The translations under genes were made by a program, and so were the position numbers. From positions 310,001 through 374,000 of the forward strand of contig NZ_JABXOF010000002.1 of NCBI RefSeq assembly GCF_013375155.1: 64,000 bases of DNA. The letters are read 5' to 3'. Each line of letters opens with the position of its first letter. Within the stretch, counting starts at the first letter, position 1. This document shows, piece by piece, positions 10,932 through 19,539 of the stretch. The notes below the pieces were generated by a model. The model did not search any database, was not told the origin of the DNA, and saw nothing but the letters and a program-made list of their open reading frames with translations. This stretch comes from Serratia ureilytica (GTDB lineage: Bacteria; Pseudomonadota; Gammaproteobacteria; Enterobacterales; Enterobacteriaceae).

Positions 10932-11368
10932 ACGCCAATACGCCGCGCGCGCTGGCTCAGCGCTGCGCCGAACAGATGTTCCAGCAAGATACCTGCGCTC
11001 AGGCGATGGGGATGCACATCGATGCCGTCGACGTCGGGTACGCGCAGGTCAGCATGACCGTCGGCCCGCAGATGCTCAATGGCCACCAGACTTGCCATGG
11101 CGGCCAACTGTTCAGCCTGGCGGATACCGCCTTCGCCTACGCCTGCAACAGCCAGGGGCTGGCGGCGGTGGCTTCCGGCTGCAGCATCGACTTCGTCCGC
11201 CCGGCGCTGGCCGGCGATCGCCTCACCGCCAGCGCGCAGATGCGCCATCAGGGCAAAGCCACCGGGCTGTATGACGTCGAAATCGTCAATCAACAGGGCA
11301 AAACCGTCGCCTGGTTTCGCGGCCGCGCGCACCGCCTCGGCCACAGCATTTTAGGAGATCGGGCATGA
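10928..11368 (+). CDS. paaI: PaaI, hotdog-fold thioesterase
   Basis: This 146-residue hotdog thioesterase releases CoA from stalled phenylacetyl-CoA pathway intermediates. The motif [19 protein letters not shown] contains the catalytic Asp (D66). Both ends show ATGA overlaps, with paaH upstream and paaJ downstream, so the three genes are translationally coupled. Confidence 0.95.
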   Translation: MNANTPRALAQRCAEQMFQQDTCAQAMGMHIDAVDVGYAQVSMTVGPQMLNGHQTCHGGQLFSLADTAFAYACNSQGLAAVASGCSIDFVRPALAGDRLTASAQMRHQGKATGLYDVEIVNQQGKTVAWFRGRAHRLGHSILGDRA

Positions 11369-12570
11369 ATCAGGCATTTATCTGCGACGGCGTGCGCACC
11401 CCGATCGGCCGCTATGGCGGCGCGCTGGCCCAGGTGAGGGCCGACGATCTCGCCGCCCTGCCGCTGCGCGTGCTGCTGGAGCGCTATCCACAGGTGGATT
11501 GGGCGCAGCTGGACGATGTGATCCTCGGCTGCGCCAACCAGGCCGGGGAAGACAACCGCAATCTGGCGCGCATGGCGCTGCTGCTGGCCGGATTGCCGGT
11601 CGGCGTTTCCGGCACCACGGTGAACCGCCTGTGCGGTTCGGGTCTGGACGCGCTGGCGATGGCGGCGCGCAGCATCAAAGCCGGCGACGCCGGGCTGATG
11701 CTGGCCGGCGGCGCGGAATCGATGACCCGAGCGCCGCTGGTGATGGGCAAGGCCGACAGCGCCTTCAGCCGCCAGGCGCAGTTGTACGACACCACCCTCG
11801 GCTGGCGCTTCGTCAACCCGCGCATGCAGGCCGAGTTCGGCACCGATTCGATGCCGGAGACCGCCGAAAACGTCGCGGCGCAGTTCAACATCAGCCGCGC
11901 CGATCAGGACGCCTTTGCGCTGCGCAGCCAGCAGCGCGCCGCCCGGGCGCAGGCGCTGGGATACCTGGCGCAGGAGATAGCGCCGGTCAGCCTCACCGGT
12001 AAAAAAGGCGCAGTCACCCTGTTCAGCCAGGATGAACACCCGCGCGCCGACACCACCTTCGATCAGCTGCAGGCGCTGAAAACCCCGTTCCGTCAGCCCG
12101 GCAGCGTCACCGCCGGCAACGCCTCGGGGCTGAACGACGGCGCGGCCGCGCTGATCGTCGCCTCCGAAGCGATGGCGGCGCGCCAGGGCCTGACGCCGCG
12201 CGCGCGCATCCTTGCCACCGCCACCTGCGGCGTGGAGCCGCGGCTGATGGGCATCGGCCCGCTGCCGGCCACCCGCAAGGTGCTGGAGATCGCCGGGCTG
12301 AGCCTGGCGCAGATGGACGTCATCGAACTGAACGAAGCGTTCGCCGCCCAGGCGTTGGCGGTGATGCGCCAGCTTGGCCTGCCGGACGATGCCCCGCAGG
12401 TCAACCCCAACGGCGGCGCGATCGCTCTGGGGCACCCGCTGGGCATGAGCGGCGCGCGCCTGGCGCTGGCCGCCCTGTTTGAACTGGAACGGCGAGCCGG
12501 CCGCTACGCTCTGTGCACCATGTGCATCGGCGTGGGCCAAGGCATCGCCATGATCATTGAGCGTGTCTGA
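11365..12570 (+). CDS. paaJ: PaaJ, 3-oxoadipyl-CoA / 3-oxo-5,6-dehydrosuberyl-CoA thiolase
   Basis: This 401-residue thiolase acts twice in the pathway, ending with succinyl-CoA plus acetyl-CoA. The nucleophilic Cys is C90 in [10 protein letters not shown], the His lies in [10 protein letters not shown], and the second Cys in [10 protein letters not shown]. Its length is standard for the family. Confidence 0.96.
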   Translation: MNQAFICDGVRTPIGRYGGALAQVRADDLAALPLRVLLERYPQVDWAQLDDVILGCANQAGEDNRNLARMALLLAGLPVGVSGTTVNRLCGSGLDALAMAARSIKAGDAGLMLAGGAESMTRAPLVMGKADSAFSRQAQLYDTTLGWRFVNPRMQAEFGTDSMPETAENVAAQFNISRADQDAFALRSQQRAARAQALGYLAQEIAPVSLTGKKGAVTLFSQDEHPRADTTFDQLQALKTPFRQPGSVTAGNASGLNDGAAALIVASEAMAARQGLTPRARILATATCGVEPRLMGIGPLPATRKVLEIAGLSLAQMDVIELNEAFAAQALAVMRQLGLPDDAPQVNPNGGAIALGHPLGMSGARLALAALFELERRAGRYALCTMCIGVGQGIAMIIERV

Positions 12571-12585
12571 CCCCTGAGGCTAACC

Positions 12586-13893
12586 ATGACAATAAATCCA
12601 CAGCCCCTCGAAACGATCGAATTCGCCTCGCGCGATGAGATTGAAGCGTTGCAGTTGGCGCGTTTGAAGTGGACGCTGCACCACGCCTACGACAATGTGC
12701 CGATGTACAAGCGCAAGTTCGATCAGGCGGGCGTACACCCCGACGATCTTAAGCAGCTGAGCGATCTGGCGCGCTTCCCCTACACCACCAAGCAGGATCT
12801 GCGCGACAACTACCCGTTCGACACCTTCGCGGTGCCGATGGAACAGGTGGTGCGCATCCACGCCTCCTCGGGCACCACCGGCCGCCCGACGGTGGTGGGC
12901 TACACCCAGCGCGACATCGATAACTGGGCCGATATCGTCGCCCGCTGCCTGCGCGCCGGCGGCGCCACCGCCAAAGACAAGGTGCACGTCGCCTACGGTT
13001 ACGGCCTGTTTACCGGCGGCCTGGGGGCGCACTACGGCGCGGAGCGGCTCGGCGCCACGGTGATCCCGATGTCCGGCGGGCAGACGGAACGCCAGGCGCA
13101 GCTGATCCTCGATTTCAAACCCGACATCATCATGGTGACGCCGTCCTACTGCCTGACGCTGATCGATGAACTGGAGCGCAAAATGGGCGGCGACGCGCGC
13201 GGCTGCTCGCTGCGGCTCGGCGTGTTCGGCGCCGAACCCTGGACCGAAGCCCTGCGCCACGAAATCGAAACCCGCATGGGCATCAAGGCGCTGGATATTT
13301 ACGGCCTGTCGGAGGTGATGGGGCCGGGCGTGGCGATGGAATGTCTGGAAAGCGGCGGCGGCCCCACCATTTGGGAAGACCACTTCCTGCCGGAGATCAT
13401 CTGCCCGGAGACCGGTATCGCCCTGCCGGACGGCGAGCACGGCGAACTGGTGTTCACCACCCTGACCAAAGAGGCGCTGCCGGTGATCCGCTACCGCACC
13501 CGCGATCTCACCCGGCTGCTGCCGGGCGACGCGCGCCAGATGCGCCGCATGGGCAAAATCACCGGCCGCTCCGACGACATGCTGATCATCCGCGGCGTCA
13601 ACGTCTTCCCGTCGCAGGTGGAAGAACAGATCATGCAGTTCGAGCAGCTGTCGCCGCACTATCAACTGCAGGTCAGCCGCAGCGGGCATCTGGACACGCT
13701 GGCGGTGCGCGTCGAGCTGAAAGAATCGGCGCTCAGCCTCAGCCATCAGCAGCGTTGCGATATCTGCCACCAGCTGCGCCACCACATCAAATCGATCGTG
13801 GGTGTCAGCACCGACGTCAGCATCGCCAACTGCGGCGATATTCCGCGCTCGGAAGGCAAGGCGCTGCGCGTGGTCGATCTGCGGCCGCGCTGA
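12586..13893 (+). CDS. paaK: PaaK, phenylacetate-CoA ligase
   Basis: This 435-residue AMP-forming ligase activates phenylacetate with ATP and CoA, the first step of the pathway. The P-loop motif HASSGTTGRPT is near residue 92, and the adenylation motifs YGLSEVMGPG and YRTRDLT follow. The C-terminal lid domain with GRSDDMLIIRGVNVFPSQVE is intact. It follows paaJ after 15 nt and closes the long catabolic run. Confidence 0.96.
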   Translation: MTINPQPLETIEFASRDEIEALQLARLKWTLHHAYDNVPMYKRKFDQAGVHPDDLKQLSDLARFPYTTKQDLRDNYPFDTFAVPMEQVVRIHASSGTTGRPTVVGYTQRDIDNWADIVARCLRAGGATAKDKVHVAYGYGLFTGGLGAHYGAERLGATVIPMSGGQTERQAQLILDFKPDIIMVTPSYCLTLIDELERKMGGDARGCSLRLGVFGAEPWTEALRHEIETRMGIKALDIYGLSEVMGPGVAMECLESGGGPTIWEDHFLPEIICPETGIALPDGEHGELVFTTLTKEALPVIRYRTRDLTRLLPGDARQMRRMGKITGRSDDMLIIRGVNVFPSQVEEQIMQFEQLSPHYQLQVSRSGHLDTLAVRVELKESALSLSHQQRCDICHQLRHHIKSIVGVSTDVSIANCGDIPRSEGKALRVVDLRPR

Positions 13894-13971
13894 GGCGCAC
13901 GGCGTCACGGATGACGCCGCCCCAAATTATGTTAATGTTGTGGCTCATCGAAGGCTAACCCATGGAAAAAT

Positions 13972-14910
13972 ATGGAACATAAACTGGATGAGTTCATTCG
14001 CCATGCCGTCGACGCCCAGCCGATCAGCGGCACGTCGCTGATCATTTCGCTGTACGGCGACGCGCTCAGCCACCGCGGCGGCGAAGTGTGGCTCGGCAGC
14101 CTGAGCGCGCTGCTGGAGGCCTTCGGTTTCGGCGATCGCTTCGTGCGCACCTCGGTGTTCCGCCTGCAGAAAGAGGGGTGGCTGGCGGTGGAGAAAATCG
14201 GCCGCCGCAGCTTCTACCGCGTGACCGAGTAGGGCATGCGCCAGTTCCGCCACGCCGAATCGAAGATCTATCTGCGCGAGCAGCCCGCCTGGGACGGCAA
14301 ATGGGAGCTGTTGCTACTGGAATGCGCCGAAAAAAACGCGCGCGCGCGGCTGAAAAAAGAGCTGGGCTGGCTCGGGTTCGGGCAGATCGCCAACAACCTG
14401 ATGGCCGCCCCCACCCATGCGCAGACCGACGTGACGGCGCTGCTCGGCGAATTGAACGCCAGCGAGCAGGTGATCTACTTCCGCGCCGATTACCCCTACA
14501 ATCGCTCCGAGCAAACGCTGCAGAAACTGGTGGCCGACTGCTGGTCATTGAGCGAGGTAGCGGCCGGTTATCATGAGTTTATCGTCTCTTTCCGGCCGCT
14601 GATGGCGCTGCTGCGCGAAGTCGACCCGGCGGCGCTGACGCCGCTGCGCTGTTTCCAGATTAAGCTATTATTGATTCACTTCTTCCGTCGCGTGGTGTTG
14701 AAAGATCCGCTGCTGCCGGACGCGCTGTTGCCCGCCCAGTGGGAGGGCCAGATCGCCCGCAATCTGTGCATCAATCTCTATCAGCAGGTCGATCGCGCCG
14801 CGACGGACTACGTCAGCGCGCTGGCGGAGACCACCATCGGCGCCCTGCCCGCGCCGGCCGCCGGCTACTATCGGCGCTTCGGCGGCCTGCCGCGCGACCC
14901 TACATGTTAA
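13972..14910 (+). pseudogene. paaX: paaX, phenylacetyl-CoA-responsive repressor, interrupted by an amber codon
   Basis: Read through, this is a full-length PaaX repressor (about 312 codons) that should bind TGATTC-type operators until phenylacetyl-CoA releases it. However, TAG at 14230-14232 stops the frame after 86 residues. The frame before and after is the same, and E. coli PaaX reads SDKGLRL where this reads VTE-stop-GMRQ, so one codon (Lys in E. coli) has become a stop. The 86-residue first part holds the GntR-like winged helix; the second part (14236-14910, AESKIYLREQPAWDGKW onward) holds the ligand and dimer regions. ATG 14236 lies 3 nt past the stop, so reinitiation is conceivable. 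ATG 13972 overlaps a six-codon mini-ORF at 13962. Loss of repressor function is likely unless this is a sequencing error or the codon is suppressed. Confidence 0.85.
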
Positions 14911-14922
14911 GGAACTCACGCT

Positions 14923-15519
14923 ATGCCTGTGTATCAGATTGACGGCCTGACGCCGGTCGTTGACCCCAGCAGTTACGTGCACCCGACGGCGGTGCTGATC
15001 GGCGACGTGATCGTCGGCAAACACGTGTATATCGGCCCGAACGCCAGCCTGCGCGGCGATTTTGGCCGCCTGGTGATCTGCGACGGCGCCAACATTCAGG
15101 ACAACTGCGTGATGCACGGCTTCCCGCAGCAGGACACGGTGGTGGAAGAAGACGGCCATATCGGCCACGGCGCCATCCTGCACGGCTGCCGCATTCGCCG
15201 CAACGCGATGGTGGGCATGAACGCGGTGGTGATGGACGGTGCGGAGATCGGCGAGAACACCATCGTCGGCGCGATGGCGTTCGTCAAAGCCGCGGCGGTG
15301 ATCGAAGCCAACAAGCTGGTGGTCGGCAGCCCGGCGCGCGTGCTGCGCGATCTGACCGAACAGGAGCTGGCCTGGAAGATCGCCGGCACCCGCGAGTATC
15401 AGGATTTGGTGCAGCGCTGCAAATCCTCGCTGCACGAAGTGGCGCCGCTGACCGAAATCGAACCGGGCCGCCGGCGCCTGAGCTTCGGCGACCACCTGAT
15501 CCCGAAAAGCCAGCTTTAG
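14923..15519 (+). CDS. paaY: PaaY, hexapeptide-repeat thioesterase of phenylacetate degradation
   Basis: This 198-residue left-handed beta-helix protein is of the gamma-carbonic-anhydrase type. PaaY hydrolyses CoA thioesters such as the dead-end 2-hydroxycyclohepta-1,4,6-triene-1-formyl-CoA and protects the CoA pool. Hexapeptide repeats run from [15 protein letters not shown] to [13 protein letters not shown], with metal-ligand histidines in CVMHGF and [14 protein letters not shown] sits upstream of ATG 14923, 12 nt after the paaX stop. Confidence 0.94.
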   Translation: MPVYQIDGLTPVVDPSSYVHPTAVLIGDVIVGKHVYIGPNASLRGDFGRLVICDGANIQDNCVMHGFPQQDTVVEEDGHIGHGAILHGCRIRRNAMVGMNAVVMDGAEIGENTIVGAMAFVKAAAVIEANKLVVGSPARVLRDLTEQELAWKIAGTREYQDLVQRCKSSLHEVAPLTEIEPGRRRLSFGDHLIPKSQL

Positions 15520-15523
15520 TCTC

Positions 15524-15550
15524 AGGGGCTGAAGGCGCGCCTCAGCCCCT
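15524..15550. terminator. Terminator after paaY
   Basis: A perfect 9-bp stem (AGGGGCTGA / TCAGCCCCT) with a 9-nt loop lies just past the paaY stop and before the convergent permease stop. The U tract is weak on both strands. Confidence 0.65.
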
Positions 15551-15557
15551 CCCCTTA

Positions 15558-16955
15558 TTACTCCACCTCCGGCGCCTTGAACGGCGACGGCGCAACCGCG
15601 CGGCGACTCTGGAAGTGATAAGCCGCCACCAGCAGCAAGGTGAACGGAATACCGAACCACAGCGTCATGCGGAAGAATTCGGTAAACGCCGTCGAGATCA
15701 TCAACGCCGCCATCAGCCCGGCGCCGAGCAAGGTGGTATAGGGAAAGCCCCACATGCGAAATTTCAGGTGGGTCTGCCGATGCCGGCGGCGGAAGAACAG
15801 GTGGGTGACGAAAATCATCAGCCAGGTAAAGCAGGCGCCATACACCGAGATAGACATCATGGCGGCGAACGAGGTTTCCGGCGCCACCAGGCTCAGCACG
15901 ATAGACACCACGATACCGATGCACGACATCGCCAGCGCATTGACCGGAATACCGCGCCGGCTGACGCGCCCCAACGCCGCCGGCGCCTGCCCGGCGCGCG
16001 ACAGCGAGAACATCATGCGAGTGGTGATATACAGCTGGCTGTTCATTGCCGACAGCGCCGCCACCAGCACGATAAAGTTGAAAATACCGGCGGCGGCGGG
16101 CAGATGGATCACGTTCATCGCCATCAGGAACGGGCTTTCGCCGGTGCCGGACTGGCGCCAGGGCACGATGGCCAGCATCAGGGCGATCGACAGCATGTAG
16201 AAGATGAACAGCCGCACGATGGTGCCCTTGAACGCCGCCTTCACCGCAATCACCGGATTCTTCGCCTCGCCGGCGGCCACCGCGATCATTTCAATGCTCA
16301 GGTAGCTGAAGATGGACACGATCACCGCGAACCACATGCCCTTGACGCCAAACGGCATAAAGCCGCCGGCGGTCAGGTTGCGCAGACCATAGGCCGGGTT
16401 GCCCGAGAACGCCAGAATGCCGATGCCGATCAGAATAAACGCCACGATCGCCGTCACTTTGACGGTGGACAGCGCGTATTCCACCTGGCCGAACGATTTC
16501 ACGCCGATCACGTTGACAACGATCACCGCCGCCGAGAACAGCAGCACCCACGGCCAGGTCGGCGTCGCCGGGAACCAGAACTGCATGTACATGCCGATGG
16601 CGGTGACTTCGGTGCCCACCGCCAGCACCACGCAAGACCAGTAAGAGTAACGCACCAGAAAACCGAACAGCGGGCCGAGATAGAATTCGGCGTAGTCGCC
16701 GAACGAGCCGGGCGTCGGGTGTTCGGAGGTCATTTCCGCCAGGCTGCCCATCAGCAGCAGCGCAATGACGCCACCGATCAGGTAGCTCAGCAATACCGAC
16801 GGCCCCGCCATCTGAATGGCGTAGGCGCTGCCGAGAAACAGCCCGGTGCCGATGGCGCCGCCGATCGCCAGCATTGACATCTGCCCGGCGGTAAGATGCT
16901 TGTTCAACCCGCCCTGGCGGCGGGCGATATGCTCAAAATCATTCATCTGTGGCAT
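15558..16955 (-). CDS. Amino acid permease, APC superfamily (AAT family)
   Basis: This 465-residue inner-membrane protein has about 12 hydrophobic segments and belongs to the amino acid/proton symporters (AroP, PheP, GABA permease group). Diagnostic parts are HLTAGQMSMLAIGGAIGTGLFLGS at the first helix and GSFGDYAEFYLGP after the second. The substrate cannot be read from sequence; its place behind an aromatic aminotransferase-like gene suggests an aromatic amino acid or a derivative. GGGAG lies upstream of ATG 16955, 20 nt after the aminotransferase stop, so it is the last gene of the operon. Confidence 0.9.
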   Translation of the reverse strand: MPQMNDFEHIARRQGGLNKHLTAGQMSMLAIGGAIGTGLFLGSAYAIQMAGPSVLLSYLIGGVIALLLMGSLAEMTSEHPTPGSFGDYAEFYLGPLFGFLVRYSYWSCVVLAVGTEVTAIGMYMQFWFPATPTWPWVLLFSAAVIVVNVIGVKSFGQVEYALSTVKVTAIVAFILIGIGILAFSGNPAYGLRNLTAGGFMPFGVKGMWFAVIVSIFSYLSIEMIAVAAGEAKNPVIAVKAAFKGTIVRLFIFYMLSIALMLAIVPWRQSGTGESPFLMAMNVIHLPAAAGIFNFIVLVAALSAMNSQLYITTRMMFSLSRAGQAPAALGRVSRRGIPVNALAMSCIGIVVSIVLSLVAPETSFAAMMSISVYGACFTWLMIFVTHLFFRRRHRQTHLKFRMWGFPYTTLLGAGLMAALMISTAFTEFFRMTLWFGIPFTLLLVAAYHFQSRRAVAPSPFKAPEVE

Positions 16956-16975
16956 GGCTGTGCTCCCGGGCGGAG

Positions 16976-18163
16976 TTAGGCGGTACGGGTGACGTCGAGG
17001 ATCGCGGCGGTCACATAGTCGATGTTGCCGGGGTTAAGCCCCGGCAGACACATGCGGCCGGGCGAGACCAGATAGATGGCGTAGCGCTGCCGCAGGGTCT
17101 GCAGCTGAGCTTCGTTCAGGCCGGTATAGCTGAACATGCCGCGCTGCTCGCGAATGCGCCGGTGATCCAGCGAAGAGCCGCCCTGCGCCAGCCCGGCGGC
17201 CAGCTGTTCACGCATTTGCTTGATGCGCGAGCGCATTTCCGCCAGCTCATCGCGCCAAAGCTCGCCGAGTTCGGCATCGCCAAGCAGGGTTTCCACGATC
17301 TGGCTGCCGTGCGTCGGCGGGCAGGAATAGCTGCGGCGGATCAGCGTTTTTAACGCCCCTTTGACGTTGGCGGCATTTTCCGCGTCGGCGCAGCGCACCG
17401 ACAGCGCGCCCAGACGCTGGCCGTACAGCGCGACGTTTTTGGAAAACGAATTGCAGACCAAAAACGGCAGATCGGTTTTCAGCGCTTCGCGCAATGCAAA
17501 GCAGTCCTCCTCCAGCCCGTCGCCGAAGCCCTGATAGGCGATGTCGAACAGCGGCAGCAGGCTGCGTCGCTGCAGCACGGCGAGCGTGGCGCGCCACTGC
17601 TCCGCCGTCAGATCGGTGCCGGTCGGGTTATGGCAACAAGGGTGCAGTAAGACCACGCTGCCCGGCGGCAGGCTGTCCAACGCGTCGAGCATGGCGGCGA
17701 AACGCAGGCCGCCCGCCGCTTCATCAAAGTAGGGATAGGTATTCACCTGCAGCCCGGCGCCTTCGAAAATCGCCCAGTGATTGGCCCAGGTAGGATCGGA
17801 CACCCAGATTTCGCCGCGCGTCAGAAAGTGACGCAAAAAATCCGCCGCCAGCTTCAACGCGCCGGAGCCGCCGACGGTCTGCACCGTGGCGATCTCGGCC
17901 GCCTGTTGCTCACCGAACAGCAGCGCCTGCACCTGGCGGACGAACTGCGGCGAACCTTCGATCGGCGGATAACCGTGCGGGCGGCGCAGCGCCAGCAACC
18001 GCTGCTCGGCCGCCTCAACCGCCTGCATCAGCGGAATATTCCCCTGCCGATCGTAATACAGCCCAATGCCTAAATTCACTTTTTTCGGATTGGGATCCTG
18101 CAAATAGGCTTCCATCAGCGACATAATAGGATCGGCGGCGGAAGGTGCAATCTGTTTAAACAT
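16976..18163 (-). CDS. Aspartate/aromatic aminotransferase family enzyme
   Basis: This 395-residue PLP enzyme is of fold type I, of the TyrB/AspC subgroup in length and sequence. The PLP lysine is in SFSKNVALYGQRLG (about residue 250); HPCCHNPTGTDL and the C-terminal RMCLPGLN arginine region, which binds the substrate carboxylate, are present. It moves an amino group from an aromatic or dicarboxylic amino acid to 2-oxoglutarate. It sits between a RidA gene and an amino acid permease gene, which argues for a catabolic role rather than biosynthesis. It could act on phenylalanine, feeding phenylpyruvate towards phenylacetate, or on kynurenine; the sequence does not decide. Confidence 0.88.
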   Translation of the reverse strand: MFKQIAPSAADPIMSLMEAYLQDPNPKKVNLGIGLYYDRQGNIPLMQAVEAAEQRLLALRRPHGYPPIEGSPQFVRQVQALLFGEQQAAEIATVQTVGGSGALKLAADFLRHFLTRGEIWVSDPTWANHWAIFEGAGLQVNTYPYFDEAAGGLRFAAMLDALDSLPPGSVVLLHPCCHNPTGTDLTAEQWRATLAVLQRRSLLPLFDIAYQGFGDGLEEDCFALREALKTDLPFLVCNSFSKNVALYGQRLGALSVRCADAENAANVKGALKTLIRRSYSCPPTHGSQIVETLLGDAELGELWRDELAEMRSRIKQMREQLAAGLAQGGSSLDHRRIREQRGMFSYTGLNEAQLQTLRQRYAIYLVSPGRMCLPGLNPGNIDYVTAAILDVTRTA

Positions 18164-18221
18164 GACGCATCCTTAACTCGTTATTGAATTAATATGAAGA
18201 CAGGCTTAAGGAGAAATTAAA

Positions 18222-18593
18222 TCAGGCGATGGCGCTGACGGTAATTTCTATTTTCATTCCGGGCACCACCAATTTCTCGACGATAACCGTGGAGCGATTG
18301 GGATAAGGATAATTAAAGTATTTCCGGTAAATATCATCGAGCCATTTAACGTCGTTAACGTCGGTAAGATACACGATCACCTGCAGCACCTTATCGCTGT
18401 GGCTGCCCGCCACCTTCAGCGTCTGCGCCAGGTTATCGAAGGTCAGCGCAATCTGTCGCTCCGGCGCGCCGGTGTCGATGCTGCCGTCCGCCCGCACCGG
18501 GCCATGGGCGGTAAACAGCATGCCGCCGCCCCGGGTGGCCCAGGAAAAAGGCTGGCCGATATCCGGCAGCCCGGTCTCTACAATCTCGCGCAT
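18222..18593 (-). CDS. RidA family protein (reactive imine deaminase-like)
   Basis: This 123-residue YjgF/YER057c/UK114 protein belongs to a family whose members hydrolyse enamine and imine intermediates released by PLP enzymes. The arginine expected at the active site is present in YPNRSTVIVEKLVVPGMKIEI, and the protein ends ITVSAIA like classic RidA. The start is ATG 18593, which follows the hydrolase stop codon by one nucleotide (TGACATG); longer upstream frames run inside that gene. It probably serves the neighbouring aminotransferase pathway. Confidence 0.88.
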   Translation of the reverse strand: MREIVETGLPDIGQPFSWATRGGGMLFTAHGPVRADGSIDTGAPERQIALTFDNLAQTLKVAGSHSDKVLQVIVYLTDVNDVKWLDDIYRKYFNYPYPNRSTVIVEKLVVPGMKIEITVSAIA

Positions 18594-18594
18594 G

Positions 18595-19392
18595 TCAGTG
18601 GTTCCCGTGGTGGTCAAGTTGGCGAAGCAGCGCGCCGTCGGCGGCGAACAACGCATCCAGGATGGTGAAATGGTTGGCGCCTGGCACCGCGACCAGTTCA
18701 GCCGGCAGCCCGCGTTGGCGCAGCGCCGCATGATAGTGTTGCGACTGACCTCTCAGTTCCGGCAGCTCCAATGCGCCGTAATACAGCGTAAGCGGCTTGC
18801 CGCGCGTCGGCAGGCGGCGCGCCGGGCTGAGCGTTTCAATTTGCCGCGTGGTCAACTGCAGCGCCCGATTGACATAGCTTTGTTGCAGCGGCGCCAGCTC
18901 GAACAGGCCGCTGATGGGAAAGACGGCATCCACCAACGCATGCTGCTGCCAGAGCGCCGCCAGCTGCCCGCCGGCGGAATGGCCGCACAGATAAACCGGA
19001 TGGGCGTAGTGCGGCGGCAGGCGGCGCTGAATGGCATCCAGCGCCATTCCGATCTGTCGGCATATTTCGTCGAGATCCACCGCCGGCGCGAGCGCATATT
19101 CCACCAACACCACGTCAAAACCCAACGCCAGCGGCCCGGCGGCGATAAAGGCGAAATCCGCCTTATCGCAAAATTGCCAATAGCCGCCGTGAATAAAAAT
19201 TAACGTCCCCTGATGCTGCCTTGCAGAATAGAGCCAATCAAATGTTTCGCGTTCGCCGTTGCCATAAGCAATATTATTTTCATGGCGCGTCTGTTTATAA
19301 ACAGCCGCGCTGCGGGTTTGAAATGAAGTCAAAATAGCCGCTTCATTATCCACCGTGGCGCCGTTGTCATAACTCCCCGCAAGTGGTTTCAT
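18595..19392 (-). CDS. Alpha/beta hydrolase of the kynurenine formamidase (HGGYW) type
   Basis: This 265-residue alpha/beta hydrolase carries HGGYWQFCDK near residue 70, the oxyanion motif of arylformamidase (AFMID). Its nucleophile lies in GHSAGGQLA and a late His in ANHFTILD, so the triad looks complete. AFMID-type enzymes cleave N-formylkynurenine; others act on similar amides or esters. It is the first gene of a minus-strand operon with RidA, aminotransferase and permease genes. No tryptophan dioxygenase or kynureninase gene is in the window, so the true substrate is open. Confidence 0.82.
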   Translation of the reverse strand: MKPLAGSYDNGATVDNEAAILTSFQTRSAAVYKQTRHENNIAYGNGERETFDWLYSARQHQGTLIFIHGGYWQFCDKADFAFIAAGPLALGFDVVLVEYALAPAVDLDEICRQIGMALDAIQRRLPPHYAHPVYLCGHSAGGQLAALWQQHALVDAVFPISGLFELAPLQQSYVNRALQLTTRQIETLSPARRLPTRGKPLTLYYGALELPELRGQSQHYHAALRQRGLPAELVAVPGANHFTILDALFAADGALLRQLDHHGNH

Positions 19393-19428
19393 ATATTAAA
19401 CTTCGTTTATTATTTAAGATGTGAATTA

Positions 19429-19457
19429 ACTATTAGCACCGACAAAATTATTGTCAA
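19429..19457 (-). promoter_or_regulatory. Sigma-70 promoter and palindromic operator for the hydrolase-RidA-aminotransferase-permease operon
   Basis: On the minus strand TTGACA (19457-19452) is followed after exactly 17 nt by AATAGT (19434-19429), a strong -35 with a fair -10. The palindrome GACAA-N5-TTGTC (19441-19455) overlaps the -35 end and spacer, the expected place for a repressor. The -10 lies about 37 nt before the ATG at 19392. Confidence 0.65.
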
Positions 19458-19509
19458 GACGGGCGCATCAGCAATGCGCGCCCGGTAAAATAAAACCTGA
19501 TGAATAATG

Positions 19510-19535
19510 AAAAAGTTTAACCCATGAAACTTTTT
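19510..19535 (-). terminator. Hairpin after the LysR gene
   Basis: AAAAAGTTT and AAACTTTTT pair perfectly (9 bp) around an 8-nt loop just beyond the LysR stop at 19540. It is AT-rich and ends in a T run on the minus strand, so it could terminate the LysR transcript ahead of the next operon. Confidence 0.55.
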
Positions 19536-19539
19536 GCGT

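Noticed and set aside
13962-13982. Six-codon ORF (MEKYGT) overlapping the paaX start
   Set aside because: AAGG lies at a suitable distance, so it might be a leader peptide, but it is too short to support from sequence alone.
15615-16877. 420-codon plus-strand frame opposite the permease gene
   Set aside because: Extremely His/Arg/Asp-rich, which is the antisense image of a hydrophobic membrane protein.
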